In this document: positions 47,601 through 56,557 of the stretch, piece by piece
How the letters are laid out: every line of letters starts with the position of its first letter
How positions within the stretch are numbered: position 1 is the first letter of the stretch
NCBI GenBank assembly: GCA_026120035.1
Contig: JALRME010000009.1
Span: 1,116,001-1,180,000, forward strand
Reading direction: 5' to 3'
DNA length: 64,000 nucleotides
Origin: Coleophoma eucalyptorum
Lineage: Eukaryota > Ascomycota > Leotiomycetes > Helotiales > Dermateaceae
Program-made: the position numbers and the translations under genes
The notes under the pieces: model-generated
What the model was told of the DNA's origin: nothing
The model's database searches: none
What the model saw: only the letters and a program-made list of their open reading frames with translations

Positions 47601-47973
47601 CACCTCTCGCACGGCCTCGACCTCGACCTCTGAAGTCACCGCGATGTCCGAAATCACCTCTATAATCCCCTCCATAAGACGTGGCGCGTGGTCCGCTGGG
47701 AGGGTCTATAAGAGCCTTTGGCCCTCTTGGTGGTTCGCGTGGAGGAAAATCTCGAGATGATTCGCGGTTATAGCTGTCTCGGCCAGATGTGAAGGCACCA
47801 CTGCTAGATCTTGAATCTATCGACCGTCGTCTCTCACCTCTCCCTGCTCCTCCCCTATATTGGTCAGAGTCGCGGATGTCATTATACCTACCAGGAGATC
47901 TATCCCGGGATGATGCGCGGGACTCTCTCGAGTCATATTGATTTCTGGACGACCTGAAATGATTGGAAGCCAT
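41665..47973 (-). CDS. snt1: Snt1-like SANT-domain corepressor of the Set3 histone deacetylase complex
   Basis: This intronless frame gives about 2102 residues from the ATG at 47973 (MASNHF). An in-frame ATG at 48066 would add 31 residues of unlikely composition. Residues 1-270 are rich in Arg, Gly, Ser and Asp, with RGRGRGRARGG. A first SANT domain (FSEEEVAAFEKAYLEFPKQW) lies near 995-1040 and a second (FPALLRHFGTDW) near 1275-1325. This two-SANT arrangement matches Snt1 of Set3C and its NCoR/SMRT relatives in animals. A highly charged Glu/Arg/Gln coiled coil lies near 1530-1590 and glutamine/proline tracts near 1800-1900. Snt1 is the scaffold that holds the Hos2-type deacetylase and Set3 on chromatin. 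The role is inferred from domains; the low-complexity parts are poorly conserved. Confidence 0.85.
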   Translation of the reverse strand: MASNHFRSSRNQYDSRESRASSRDRSPGRYNDIRDSDQYRGGAGRGERRRSIDSRSSSGAFTSGRDSYNRESSRDFPPREPPRGPKALIDPPSGPRATSYGGDYRGDFGHRGDFRGRGRGRARGGWRDESRDRGREPERDRDFARDRRDDRGPPPPFRDDRNRDRDWGRERESSFRGRRPSPQPRPRSPNYSTRDVRDAPPSVEPDRARRESRDGPVLTPSTSSESLQPYARGGFSTPYRGRGGRGRGRGGFYEDYRSQSGRSRSPDPQFARRPQPSATPPPQVPAFGSTSTPVPVAPANSTLSASAGPVPGVAVPTAPRAHVPGPRNSFGRPPQDATAVKWVNPEYAATKLNKQSPETPKTATVPSLPSKTFSPPLAPAQSGEAWGHRTIQSVSDSGRNPETIQHAISRPLSGQIPQGPRSLESTLSKPSAPTPFEPMRASSHSEAELERPKSDYSPPPAQIDLEPPTQESKSMSGPAQSTLAQEPDRCPILSRRRPKPGPARIPRDEMSEDDSSDDGGINENYFEEEIANIKEQLTRHNEFLPRPLPNVIVLKLPSEPPILDELKGKTIRSLTHQEKDEKSEIAVSAPETDQEAAEQLVPADPQSPSRTADGDIEMTSGEDPSIPIAPVSPQQSDVALVKEEEEEDQEITNGTTEAVGQAESDAAMGNTQSLLENAPVTNDTVVDNDERVDVENPVRIQEPESQPLVEDKSDLPESPETSRRPLPDSNSNDANDKILEPTVSNNLPDIAKTDDESSVVATVPDVVPSAETPELSTKMDVDEETTDVGEELQLEEIEAVRRKMKTPPVASVRTLPFFNIKKWDQDDEFLQSLTPNPTVERVARRNKRETLVRRSQQQEIARQEWKQRYLDYRRWTDFSNDPIAKKYRTKYEKAAEARAAENAQPAATIEARAEGRRGTSRFASELEYERILKESAMESKAAEEESIAKRTASEKEAIIPEQYWDAEERLEETFVDRTHLVPFDRSLALLEFGEPVDNFSEEEVAAFEKAYLEFPKQWGKIAEALPRRDFKACIQHYYLIKHSSDLKGKVKKLKPKRGKRKGAGGAKPKSNALIADITLENEDDKQENDTDGGRRRPRRAAAASQYNTAASASEAAPSESENATPVPTPARKSAGTPKGEPGSAAPAKRKTKGAPREKAPKQSKNSQLLAAAPASGSRQPEGPSTPSAAPEWKINPRQSVEPNRFAPQYDGPNQIQPQTTFSPYIPPQEKKLTPVPVNFETAQPFPAQERTGSATPGGLESQQDRRNVQQTSSYWSVPEQTDFPALLRHFGTDWHGIAKWMTSKTHIMVYTTVFQHWLAVPSDSNKSRRVANIQTQVKNYYQRQVDSGKMSEWEEIAKEADEKRERGESTGPLPTPTVVPKRRPESMGYFDRTEPTITSLEDLTPGSQAQAIALPRVSPQPQSVLNNNRFPTLAQAGTLPQSVIQPPTSVPSPKKSLHPQSAQQISQQIQQNPRTPSGPQLGIFTVPRDRNMNANQNQPARPSSMPLGGEQSISQRSLMAAQEAQLERQNALKIEQQQQQAQQAMERERAERERAERERLEREREREREQREQRERTLKQEHERRSNLQQYEPYSTQSMQANVMAHARHEIPQPPAEIRRTAPPPQQYQRNPQVRNIMNESMGQVHQIPSVSPSPAIPRAPMSAPPMSQEQFAAPPPQPTPPAPVRQPEPRKTSSIMSLLNDEPSEPRPQPPPQPTKRNSDFAPSSLQQISHTPPPPREQMYSQPPREPAIIHAPQIRRESSLNDIHGIVGGYGRPSAPGQPRLNQSPYSASAPTPPPQQQQQQQPPPPPPPPQQQQPIPGPRQHIASPLDMAQPSERDYYQRQQPQYMMQQQQASAAGSPHLGPSYHPQAQQQQQQHQQQQHQQAQQQQNHRQLAFGQAASHVASPPPQYASQQAPQHSVRRSRQNSFDGRYGPPASAAGPQPQQQGYPHASQHGSMQYQPQHPLQPSRFAAPSSQSAPSPVQQMPQHITSQQPPTAPHGYGQHPSHPMHQHSSSIGPPRSYTPSNYDSRGHAPPPQAGMGHERMIQAQEHEAAMKHEAMRRQEMEYRMQHQQQRLSVDQYDPYAQRRLEEENRRRMEGRR
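42297..42600 (-). repeat. Glutamine/proline-coding trinucleotide tracts in snt1
   Basis: Runs of CAG/CAA (Gln) on the minus strand occur at about 42300-42370 and 42525-42580, the latter mixed with a CCG/CCA proline run. They are likely to vary in length between strains. Confidence 0.85.
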
Positions 47974-49044
47974 TATCAGCATGACGGATACGAAGGAGTG
48001 ATAGTCATGCGTGTACGAACATTCATGATGACGGGCAAATGCCCTATATTTGTAGTAGATACTCAATCAATTCTTTGGTGAAATGACAATGCCCGTCAAA
48101 GGAGTGGTCTGCTGCACTATGGATGTTCCCTAGTGCGTTGATGGTTGGGCGCTTCGAGGTCGATTACTGCCTATGATGGAGCCCGAAGTTGATAGAGTAA
48201 ACAGAAGATCCAGGATTGTTTATCACAACTGAAGAAGGACGATAAAGGGTTGTGTTGTGGATGGCGATGTCGATGTGCGCGCTCAGGTAGGGCGGTCGAT
48301 CTGAGAGGATCTTCAATTGAGGTGAAGGTCTCCAGCCAGACGAATCTTGAAAGCGCAGACAGCATCCCAATTAGCGTGATCTCAGCTCTAGCCTCTTCTC
48401 GTCTCTCACATTGGCCCCTCACCTCCCTGCTGGCTTTGTCGTGACAAGGGGTTGTAAGCGAGTCAGGCGTCTATGCGCCGCGTTTAATTCGAGCTCGGTT
48501 GGGCTGCATGAAGCGAGGCGTCGTGCAGGAGAGAGAGAGAACTTTGACCGACCGCAGTGAACAACGCTCTTCCCTCTTGTCTTAGCTTCTATTCAGTCCT
48601 TTGCGTCGTTATTAATGACTGAGATCTTGAGCCCTTCGTCATTCAGGTACTGGACATAATAAGGTGTCGTTAAGTGCCTTTTACCTTAGCCCGAAACTTG
48701 TTTAAAGTCAACGCCGTTGCAAAATCTTCCTTGCCTAGGGTAGACTAAAGAATCAGCTAACCATCACGTGGTTCTCTCCCATCTACCTTAAGGTTACGCA
48801 GTTTTCTTCCCAGGCACAAAAGGCCATTCCTCTTGCCGGGAAACGGGAGTAATATTGAGCACTGAGGCTTTCTCCGTAAGCCATCGCAGCACCATCCAGG
48901 TCATCGTCATCGGCTCTTCGTCAAATCAATAACCTCGCGCTATTACTGCTGAAGTAACGCATCGCGTCCGTAGGACTGCAACACTGAGCATATTTACAGA
49001 ACTTTCTGCCAACCTCCGTTCGCAGAAAAGGCTGAACAGAAATC
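47974..49044. other. Divergent promoter of snt1 and deoxyhypusine synthase
   Basis: This 1.07-kb region lies between two divergent genes. A CACGTG site occurs at 48775-48780. Minus-strand frames around 48164-48422 lack a recognisable domain and are probably leader sequence of snt1. Confidence 0.6.
48775..48780. promoter_or_regulatory. CACGTG site between snt1 and DHS
   Basis: The core lies in AACCATCACGTGGTT, 265 bp before the deoxyhypusine synthase ATG. It is a candidate bHLH site, inferred from the core alone. Confidence 0.35.
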
Positions 49045-50259
49045 ATGACTCTTGAATCAGAGAACTCTGCGGCGCCGCCTTCGTCGGTTACGGCGGCCGT
49101 ACTGGTTCCTTCGAATGAGATGCCGGAGGGCTCACAGAAAGTGGAAGAGCTGGACTTCAATGCATTCGCAGGCCGGCCAATCACCGTAGATGATTTGGTC
49201 AGTGGAATGAATCATATGGGATTCCAAGCAAGTTCAATAGGAGAAGCAATTCGAATAATCAATGAAATGGTGAGCGGACGCTTGTCTCTAGCACTCCCAC
49301 CACTCACTTAAGTATTGCTAATTTCTTACTAAAGCGTGCTTGGCGTGACCCAGAGACTGGTGATCGCACAACAATCTTCTTGGGCTATACCTCGAATTTG
49401 ATCTCCTCGGGGTTACGCGGCACATTTCGGTATCTCGTTGAGCATAAGCATGTCTCTGCCATCGTCTCAACTGCTGGTGGGATTGAAGAGGACTTCATTA
49501 AATGTCTTGGTGACACTTATATGGGCTCATTCAGCACACCAGGAGCCGGTCTCCGAGCCAAAGGTCTGAATCGTATTGGCAACCTCATAGTTCCTAACCA
49601 GAACTATTGTGCATTCGAAGACTGGATTGTTCCTATTCTTGACAAAATGCTTGAGGAGCAAGAAGCTAGCAAAGGGACTGAGGACGAGATCAACTGGACA
49701 CCTTCAAAGGTCATCCATCGGCTTGGGAAGGAGATCAACGACGAGAGATCTGTGTACTACTGGGCGTACAAGAACAATATACCAGTTTTCTGTCCCGGCT
49801 TGACAGATGGAAGTCTTGGAGACATGCTGTACTTTCATACCTTCAAAGCCTCGCCCCTGCAGCTGAAGATTGATATAGTTGAGGATATTCGCAAAATGAA
49901 CACTCTTGCTGTAAGAGCAAAGCGTGCCGGCATGGTTATTCTTGGTGGTGGTATCGTCAAGCATCACATTGCAAATGCGTGCTTAATGAGAAATGGAGCC
50001 GAGAGTGCCGTGTATATCAATACAGCGCAGGAATTTGATGGAAGTGATGCCGGTGCTCGTCCAGACGAGGCTGTGAGTTGGGGAAAGATCAAGGTTGGTG
50101 CGGATAGCGTCAAGGTAAGTCACACAATTTCGCGGGCGGCCGAGAAGAAAATGTTTCAATTTGCGTATGGCTAACCAGTAATAGGTCTACGTAGAGGCAA
50201 CTGCTTGTTTCCCACTTATTGTCGCTGCCACATTTGCGAAGGAAAGCCCTGCGCCATAG
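49045..50259 (+). CDS. Deoxyhypusine synthase
   Basis: Three exons (49045-49269, 49335-50114, 50185-50259) encode 359 residues. The enzyme transfers the aminobutyl group of spermidine to one lysine of eIF5A, the first step of hypusine formation. Family landmarks are all present: [29 protein letters not shown], the NAD-binding [21 protein letters not shown] [13 protein letters not shown], and SWGKI with the catalytic lysine K326. The last exon encodes the conserved C-terminal segment (YVEATACFP), which is lost if the third intron is not removed. The N-terminal ~30 residues are Ser/Ala-rich. Length is normal for the family. Cytosolic and expected to be essential. Confidence 0.95.
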
Positions 50260-50885
50260 CATGACTTGTTGCAAATTTAAAAAGTAAGAGCAGGGTTACA
50301 CTATCGATATTATACTCCAAGGTTCGATTTTTGGAGCTTGGGTAAAAAAAAGTAGCTCTGTCAATGCCAAACAACAGAGAAGCCATTTCAAAATCGCTAG
50401 CAGATAAGACCGCTTTTCACCTCATGCACATTCCTCACACCAAGTGTCGTTAAAGTGCCACCGGCATCGTGTCGAAGTATTCCAATAACGCTTGCCTTTG
50501 AACGGTAATTAGCCTTGACCTGCCTTTAAATGCAGCGTGTATAAATTACTGTCAAACTCGTCTTTGGATTTAATGAGATCCGTCTAGAGCTGCTGTTCAA
50601 CAGGAATGATACCTGCATCAGTTTCAGCTTTTCAAACGAATTTGAATGACTGTATAGGTTTCGTTTACTCGTGGAACACAGATCTGAATGAATTTGTGGA
50701 TTTTAATTATCCCTGGAATTCAAAAAAATCTGAATGATCATATGGGATCCTATTATTCGTGTTCGACTTCTAGACTGGATCTCTGCAAATATTTCAAATG
50801 GGGCCCAGAAATCAAGCACTGCAGTAAGGGCAAATATATAGAATGAGGGGTATATGATGCCGACGGAATGATGCACAGTCGGACT
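50260..50885. other. Convergent gap after deoxyhypusine synthase
   Basis: This AT-rich 626-bp gap lies between two converging genes. Faint repeats of a TGAATGA-containing unit occur at 50640-50770. No gene is supported. Confidence 0.6.
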
Positions 50886-51896
50886 CTAATAAGAGTCTTT
50901 GCTTGTCATTTGAGTTGGTTTACTCTTTCTCCTGCCGAGCGATAGTTGGTTTGTACCGCCCACGAGATGATGCTTTGGCTCCATAGCAATCGCCAGATTC
51001 TTTAGAGCATTCGGAAAGCATACGGTCTCTTGGTTGATTTGTCTGCAGTCAATGACTCTCGGGTCAATGTGAGCATGCTTTGCAAACTCATTGTCTCTTA
51101 GTGCGATCTGCTCTGCAAGCCCTCGATCGAAGCTTGCAATTCCTGTTTCCCAATACTCTGGCACGGCCTCCGCAAAGAACTTTTCAATGTCCTCAGCTTT
51201 CTCAGACGGACAGGAAGTCATGAGTCTATGCTCTGGAGTTCCCCGAGTTGGCATAAACTCCAGAGTCTTGTTCCTCTTCTTGGACTTCTCCTTTGCAGCA
51301 TCTTGTACACACGACTCTGCTTCTTCCACTTGCTTCCTTTTTATTTCTTGTTTTTTCATAGTTTGGAAAGCTCTGTTGAAGTTTGCATGTGAATATCGAG
51401 ATGGTGTTGGCAAACCGTACGCTGTTTCTACTCCATCAGCATATTTCTCGAGCCGTCTATAATTGGACGAGTTATATTGAATTCTGCCACCTCCCAAGAA
51501 CTTTGGCTCTGGGTACTGGTACGGTGCATCTTCTTCAACCTCAGTATCTCCATCACTTTCGATGATAACACTTTCGTCCGCCTTGATAGTGACACATTCC
51601 TTGCCACTTTCAATGGTGTCATCAGAGGCAAAAATCATTGAAAGCTCTGCTGCTTGCCGAATACAATGCTCATCGTGTGTCATGATCAAATGTCCGGCTA
51701 CAGGCAAGTAATAGTTGCAGTCTTTGACAGGACTACGAATTTCCTCTGTCTTGGAGGCTGGCGTTTGATCTGGTGAAATGGGAAGAGTCGGTTCCTGTCT
51801 CTGATGAATAATCTGTGCCTCTTTACAATTCTGGCGTGCTTTTAAATTGGGTCTAGAGTCGTACCTAAAAGCTGGGGGACTATTGTCTTGGTTCAT
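50886..51896 (-). CDS. Uncharacterised protein, charged
   Basis: This intronless 336-residue frame has no family I recognise. The N-terminal third is polar. An acidic patch lies near residues 110-122 (DGDTEVEEDAPY). A Lys/Arg-rich stretch follows (about 185-215), which could be a coiled coil plus nuclear signal. No signal peptide, membrane segment or cysteine cluster is visible. Length, single clean frame and moderate codon use support a real gene, but lineage-restricted. Converges on deoxyhypusine synthase. Confidence 0.6.
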   Translation of the reverse strand: MNQDNSPPAFRYDSRPNLKARQNCKEAQIIHQRQEPTLPISPDQTPASKTEEIRSPVKDCNYYLPVAGHLIMTHDEHCIRQAAELSMIFASDDTIESGKECVTIKADESVIIESDGDTEVEEDAPYQYPEPKFLGGGRIQYNSSNYRRLEKYADGVETAYGLPTPSRYSHANFNRAFQTMKKQEIKRKQVEEAESCVQDAAKEKSKKRNKTLEFMPTRGTPEHRLMTSCPSEKAEDIEKFFAEAVPEYWETGIASFDRGLAEQIALRDNEFAKHAHIDPRVIDCRQINQETVCFPNALKNLAIAMEPKHHLVGGTNQLSLGRRKSKPTQMTSKDSY

Positions 51897-53234
51897 GTTT
51901 TACCAATCAAGGTCGCTACTGTGATATTAGTCGTTGCTCATCTACCACGATAATATATGCTAGCAGTATGTCGAGAGCAAGAGATTGGAGATTGGCACAA
52001 AAGTAAAACGACTTCTAATTAAAAACTTGCCTATATGGCTTCCATTTTTACTTAAATGGACTATACTAGCTTGGCAACAACTGCAAGTAGTGGCTCGTCG
52101 GACTGGAAGGCTTGTCAACTGGGTGGCTTGTCGAACTGGATTCTGGCGGTTATCCGCCGAACCAAATGGCAAGCATCTTACAAAAAAAGCGTAAGAACGG
52201 AAATATTTGGAGGGAACTTGAGTACTGATGATAAATTAAATATTTAGCGCTTGAAAGTTACAGAAGGAAAACGAAGGTTCACTCGGGGAACTAAGCTCGA
52301 GGTGCGCTCTGTATTCCCATGAACTATAAATTGCAAACATGTCATGCAAGCATAAAGGTACCATAAGTCGAAATATAAGGGCCCTTTCTGACCTTTGAGG
52401 GACTTGATTCTGGCTACCCCATAGAGTATTTCACAAGTTTGTCCATGATTGTTGGTGTACCTCGTTCCGGGTTACAAAGGCTTTACAAAGTAGAGGTAGT
52501 TTCCGACTCTTCGGATCGCGTATGGGTAGTTCGAAGTCCGGCTGAAGCTATTTTTCACTATCTGTTACAAGCCTCAGATATCTGTGAACTGGCTATTCTG
52601 AGAGTCTGCAATAATGAATAATATAACACAAATTGAAAAACAAGCTGTCTAGTCACAATTGACATAGAATAATATGTAAATGGCAGATATCCACATCCGA
52701 CCAACCACCTGGTCCATCTGAGAATATACATGGTTGCTATTGTCGTCCATTTGCAGAGCTACACTTGAAAAATCACTGTATTTATGCCAATTCGCTCAAC
52801 CAGGTAAAAGTTGTATACAAATAGGTTTGAATTACGACAAGTTTAGATTTAGAACATGATACTGCTAGAAGAGCAATTTGAATTTTCATGAAAGAAGATA
52901 TGCTGTAAACTGCTCAGAGATCAGAGAGGTCTCAACAGTCAAGTCGTTGAACCGGCCAATCATATCGCGATCCAGCTGGCCAGAGAGGAATCCAAAGGTG
53001 CAGGGGCTCGGATATAGTGAAAAGCATGCATGCCTAGAATGTAAGGCATAAATATTAAGCTCAAGCTCAAGCAGCTCGGCCAAACTTTTACCTCACAAGG
53101 CTGCACTTGAAGCTCGCGAAGCAACAACAGAAACCATCAAACCACGAAGAGCGCAAGCCTCATACAGCAAAGGGCCATAATAAATCGCCGTCGCTTTTCC
53201 TACTTCAATCTCCAACCTTTATACTCACAGGATC
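51897..53234. other. Divergent intergenic region before CWC27
   Basis: This 1.3-kb region lies between two divergent genes. It is AT-rich with scattered short frames (51985-52247, 52439-52621) without domains. The last 100 nt before 53235 are probably the CWC27 leader. Confidence 0.6.
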
Positions 53235-54848
53235 ATGTCATCCCTTTACAACCTTGAACCACAACCAACCGCATCATGTATCCTGCACACGACCTCCGGT
53301 GACGTCTCCCTCGAACTCTGGGCGCAGCAAGTCCCACTCACCTGTCGCAATTTCTTGCAACACTGCCTAGACGGATACTATAATGGGACGATATTCCACC
53401 GCCTCATACCGGGCTTTATCCTGCAAGGTGGTGATCCTACAGGCACTGGAAATGGAGGAGAGTCGATATATGATGGTGGCGCATTTGGGGAGCCGAAAGA
53501 GGAGGGTGGCATCTGGCCGATGGAAGACCGGAAGGGCAAGAATGCCGGTCCCTATGGTGTAGGCTTCAAAGACGAATTTCACAGCCGAATTAAGTATAAT
53601 CGAAGAGGATTACTGGGAATGGCGAACGAAGGACCGGATTCAAATGGTAGCCAATTCTTCTTGACCCTAGGAGACACGCCAGAATTACAGGGGAAGAACA
53701 CGTTGTTTGGACGGGTAGAGGGAGATACAATCTATAATGTGGCTAAGATGGGCGAGGCAGAGGTGGAGGGCGATCGACCGACATATCCTACGAAGATTAC
53801 AAGTGTGGAGATTTTAGTCAACCCATTTAAGGATATGGTTGCCAGAGTTAGGACAGCTGCACCAGTAGTCAAGGAAAAGCCTGTGGAGAAGAAGAAAAAG
53901 AGAAAGGCGGGGAAGCAGTTACTGAGTTTCGGTGACGATGGAGATGAGGAGCCGGCGCCTATATTAAAGAAGACCAAATTCGATTCAAGGATTGTTATGG
54001 ATGTGGAGGACGCGGCACCAAAAGCCGAACCGAAGGATGATTTACCCCTGAAAAGCAAGCCGGCACCGAAAGAGATCAGGAAAACTACCAAGGCAACATC
54101 CATCGAGTCGTCACCAGAACCTGCTCCAGTGGCTGCAAAGGCCATCCCCAATAGAGCTGCCAAGATCGAGAGGGAAATGTCTTCATCCCCTGAACCACAA
54201 GTGCAAAAAGTCTCATCCTTACTTGACCGCACGAATGCACAAATTGCAGAATTGAAGGCATCGATGAAAAGGAATGTCCAGGTTGCACCTGTGGAAGAGA
54301 AGAAAAAGTCTGCGCTGGAGGAAATGATTCCAGCAACATCCGTTCGAGGACGGAAGCGCAGGGCTGGGGCTGCAAATGATGATCAGCGTTCGTTGGACAT
54401 CCTGAAAGCGTTCCAATCCAAGCTCGAGAAGGCGCCTGCAGAGAAGGTGGTTGCAAAGGCCACACCGGCGGCGGAGCCAACGGAAGAGAATGGAGCGGAC
54501 GATGAAGAAGCTGTGCTTTGCGACTTACACTTCATCGCCAACTGCCAATCCTGCAAATCGTGGGACACACAAGGCGACGCTGAAGCAGAGGAGGACGATA
54601 ACGATATCGGATGGATGTCACATGCATTGTCATTCAAAGAAGATAAGCTCGGTAAAGATCTGAGCTATCGCAAGAAGGCGGAGGACGAGTTGGTAGTGAT
54701 AGATCCGAGAGAAAAGGCGAGAACTCTGAAGGAGGAGAAGAGAGCACAGAGAGAAGCTAAGGCTGGTGGGTCGGGGAGAGCATGGGATCAGGCCACAAAT
54801 GAGAGGCTGGCTAGAGCTTCGGCTTTGGCGGGCAGAGGAGCAAAGTAA
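53235..54848 (+). CDS. cwc27: Cyclophilin-type spliceosome protein CWC27
   Basis: This intronless 537-residue frame begins with a cyclophilin domain (residues ~10-195) and continues as a long Lys/Glu/Ala-rich tail. R56, F61 and Q64 of the isomerase site are present (FHRLIPGFILQGGD). The tryptophan position of cyclophilin A is Glu150 (TPELQGK) and its His126 position is Asn155. Trp-to-Glu at that place is the hallmark of CWC27, which binds the Bact spliceosome with little isomerase activity. A ~25-residue insertion (about 84-108) separates ESIYD from FKDEFHSR. The tail carries a CWC27-like segment (CDLHFIANCQSCKSW, then DDNDIGWMSHAL). It is nuclear, acting with CWC22/eIF4A3-type partners. The start is the only ATG just before the domain. 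Confidence 0.9.
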   Translation: MSSLYNLEPQPTASCILHTTSGDVSLELWAQQVPLTCRNFLQHCLDGYYNGTIFHRLIPGFILQGGDPTGTGNGGESIYDGGAFGEPKEEGGIWPMEDRKGKNAGPYGVGFKDEFHSRIKYNRRGLLGMANEGPDSNGSQFFLTLGDTPELQGKNTLFGRVEGDTIYNVAKMGEAEVEGDRPTYPTKITSVEILVNPFKDMVARVRTAAPVVKEKPVEKKKKRKAGKQLLSFGDDGDEEPAPILKKTKFDSRIVMDVEDAAPKAEPKDDLPLKSKPAPKEIRKTTKATSIESSPEPAPVAAKAIPNRAAKIEREMSSSPEPQVQKVSSLLDRTNAQIAELKASMKRNVQVAPVEEKKKSALEEMIPATSVRGRKRRAGAANDDQRSLDILKAFQSKLEKAPAEKVVAKATPAAEPTEENGADDEEAVLCDLHFIANCQSCKSWDTQGDAEAEEDDNDIGWMSHALSFKEDKLGKDLSYRKKAEDELVVIDPREKARTLKEEKRAQREAKAGGSGRAWDQATNERLARASALAGRGAK

Positions 54849-55065
54849 AGCGACATAAGAATTTCCCGACAACGGCAGCCCCCTCGAGAACATGGGTTTC
54901 GAAGTAAGTTTACCAGGCCAAGACGAAGAGGTTGGTAAGCATCGACGATGCAGCGTGTTCATCGCGATGCACACATGTAATTGTCTGAGGAACATGGGTC
55001 TCTTTACCTTAGAATCATGAAAAGTGGAAAGCTGAGACCAAAATCCTGGTACGCCGCCCAGGGGG

Positions 55066-55085
55066 GGTCCCTCGCTTCGAGGGCC
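55066..55085. terminator. GC-rich hairpin 3' of cwc27
   Basis: CCCTCG and CGAGGG flank a CTT loop, with further partial pairing outside. It lies about 220 bp past the cwc27 stop. A role in 3' end formation is a guess. Confidence 0.3.
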
Positions 55086-55956
55086 TTTCTCAACTTGGGT
55101 TCTGACACGGAAAGCGAATGAAGATATGTGTTACAATAATGTACATCGAATTATCACGCCAAACCAGGTATTCTCCACCTCGGGTTTCTGGCAGATTCCA
55201 GGGAACATGCATCTGTGGGTGATCTAGGCTATCTAGGCCATCTGGTTAGTTCTGCCTGCTCCTGCGTGTTGGTTCAGGGCATCCGGAGACATAGCTCCGG
55301 AAGAGAAGCGAGCCTTCTCTGTGAGGATATACCTTAATCTTCATTCATTCAACATGCCATTCTCAATAATGTAGAAGATCGATATGTAATTGGGTAAGGT
55401 TCACACGAAATAAAGGAGGGCTTGAATTAGAGCAAGTATGTCTTCATTAGCACGCTGTCAAAGTCCAGCGCTATCATCGCCCTCGGTTTCAGTTCACCCA
55501 CACGAGCCGCACAAGGCTGAGAAGTCAGGAACGGTCGTTGATGGTGACCCGCCAGCCTTGCGCTGTGATTGGGCGGGAGGCTAGGTGCGGTCATTGTGAC
55601 GTTTTTCCAGAAATCTCATGTGTGCTGATGCCGGAGCCAAGGATCAGATCACTTACTGTGACCGACTCAGCACATATGATGTTCAGATATCCCAAGACTT
55701 CATTGAAAACAAAAGGATCTAAATCCCCGTGCCATTCTTTGTAGATAAATCGCCCTTTTGCTGATGCCAGATCAAACATACTGAGACCTTCGTGACCATT
55801 CAACAAAGCCACAGCAAGGGAGTAGAGCGCCCGTGTGCCCCGCGAAACATCATCGCAAGCAACGTTTTTTTGGGCGAGCTGTGTAGAAGAAACCATACCA
55901 GCCGGAACCCTGTTCATCGTGATCGCAAAATCAAAGACCTACCTCCCATCCAACCA

Positions 55957-55986
55957 CGACGACAACGACGACGACGACGACGACGA
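55957..55986 (+). repeat. CGA trinucleotide repeat
   Basis: About ten CGA/ACG units, with one CAA interruption, lie some 570 bp upstream of HSF1. Not inside any supported gene. Confidence 0.85.
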
Positions 55987-56557
55987 ATACCATGACAACA
56001 TCTCGCTGATTTCTCGATACCTATTCCACGATCCCTACTCGCGACCGCACACCAGCTCTATTTGCTTCTCTTGCCTTTGCTCTCGCTAATTGAACCATCG
56101 ACGACGTCTACCCGTTTCATTCTGTCTGCCTTGCCTTTGACACAGAGGACACCAGGCTGAATCAGCGAAACGTCCTTCATTATCCAGTAGCATCTTTTTG
56201 CTACGGCGGCGGAGAGAACATCCTCTCGTTGGTATTTAGGACCACCTTCCTCAACGTCTTCCCACGCCCGCGCAATCCTGCCTAGGAACCTTCTGCAACC
56301 TACCGAAGATCCCAGTCGCCATCCGCCAGACCCCATATACCGTGTCGGCTGACAACTTCTGAGTACTGGAAGAAGGATAGGATATTTCACGAGAGACGTT
56401 GCGCTTTAGCCCGGGTGCCTCAGGAGGCTACAAGGCTGTCGACGTGACAAGCTCGACTCATACCACATCATCCTCGATACTCCGACAGCATCGCCACCGA
56501 TACAACACCCATCCAGAAAATCGCTCTGCCTTCAAGAGTAGGCAGTATTGAGGACAC

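Larger units (their letters stand above)
54849..56557. other. Intergenic region and long leader of HSF1
   Basis: The 3' flank of cwc27 has a short GC-rich hairpin (55066-55085). A CGA repeat lies at 55957-55986. Frames at 55538-55995 and 56058-56390 lack domains and conflict with one another. The last several hundred bases are C-rich and may be the HSF1 leader. Confidence 0.55.

Noticed and set aside
50641..50766. Faint TGAATGA-unit repeats
   Set aside because: Similarity is too low by eye to separate from AT-rich chance matches.
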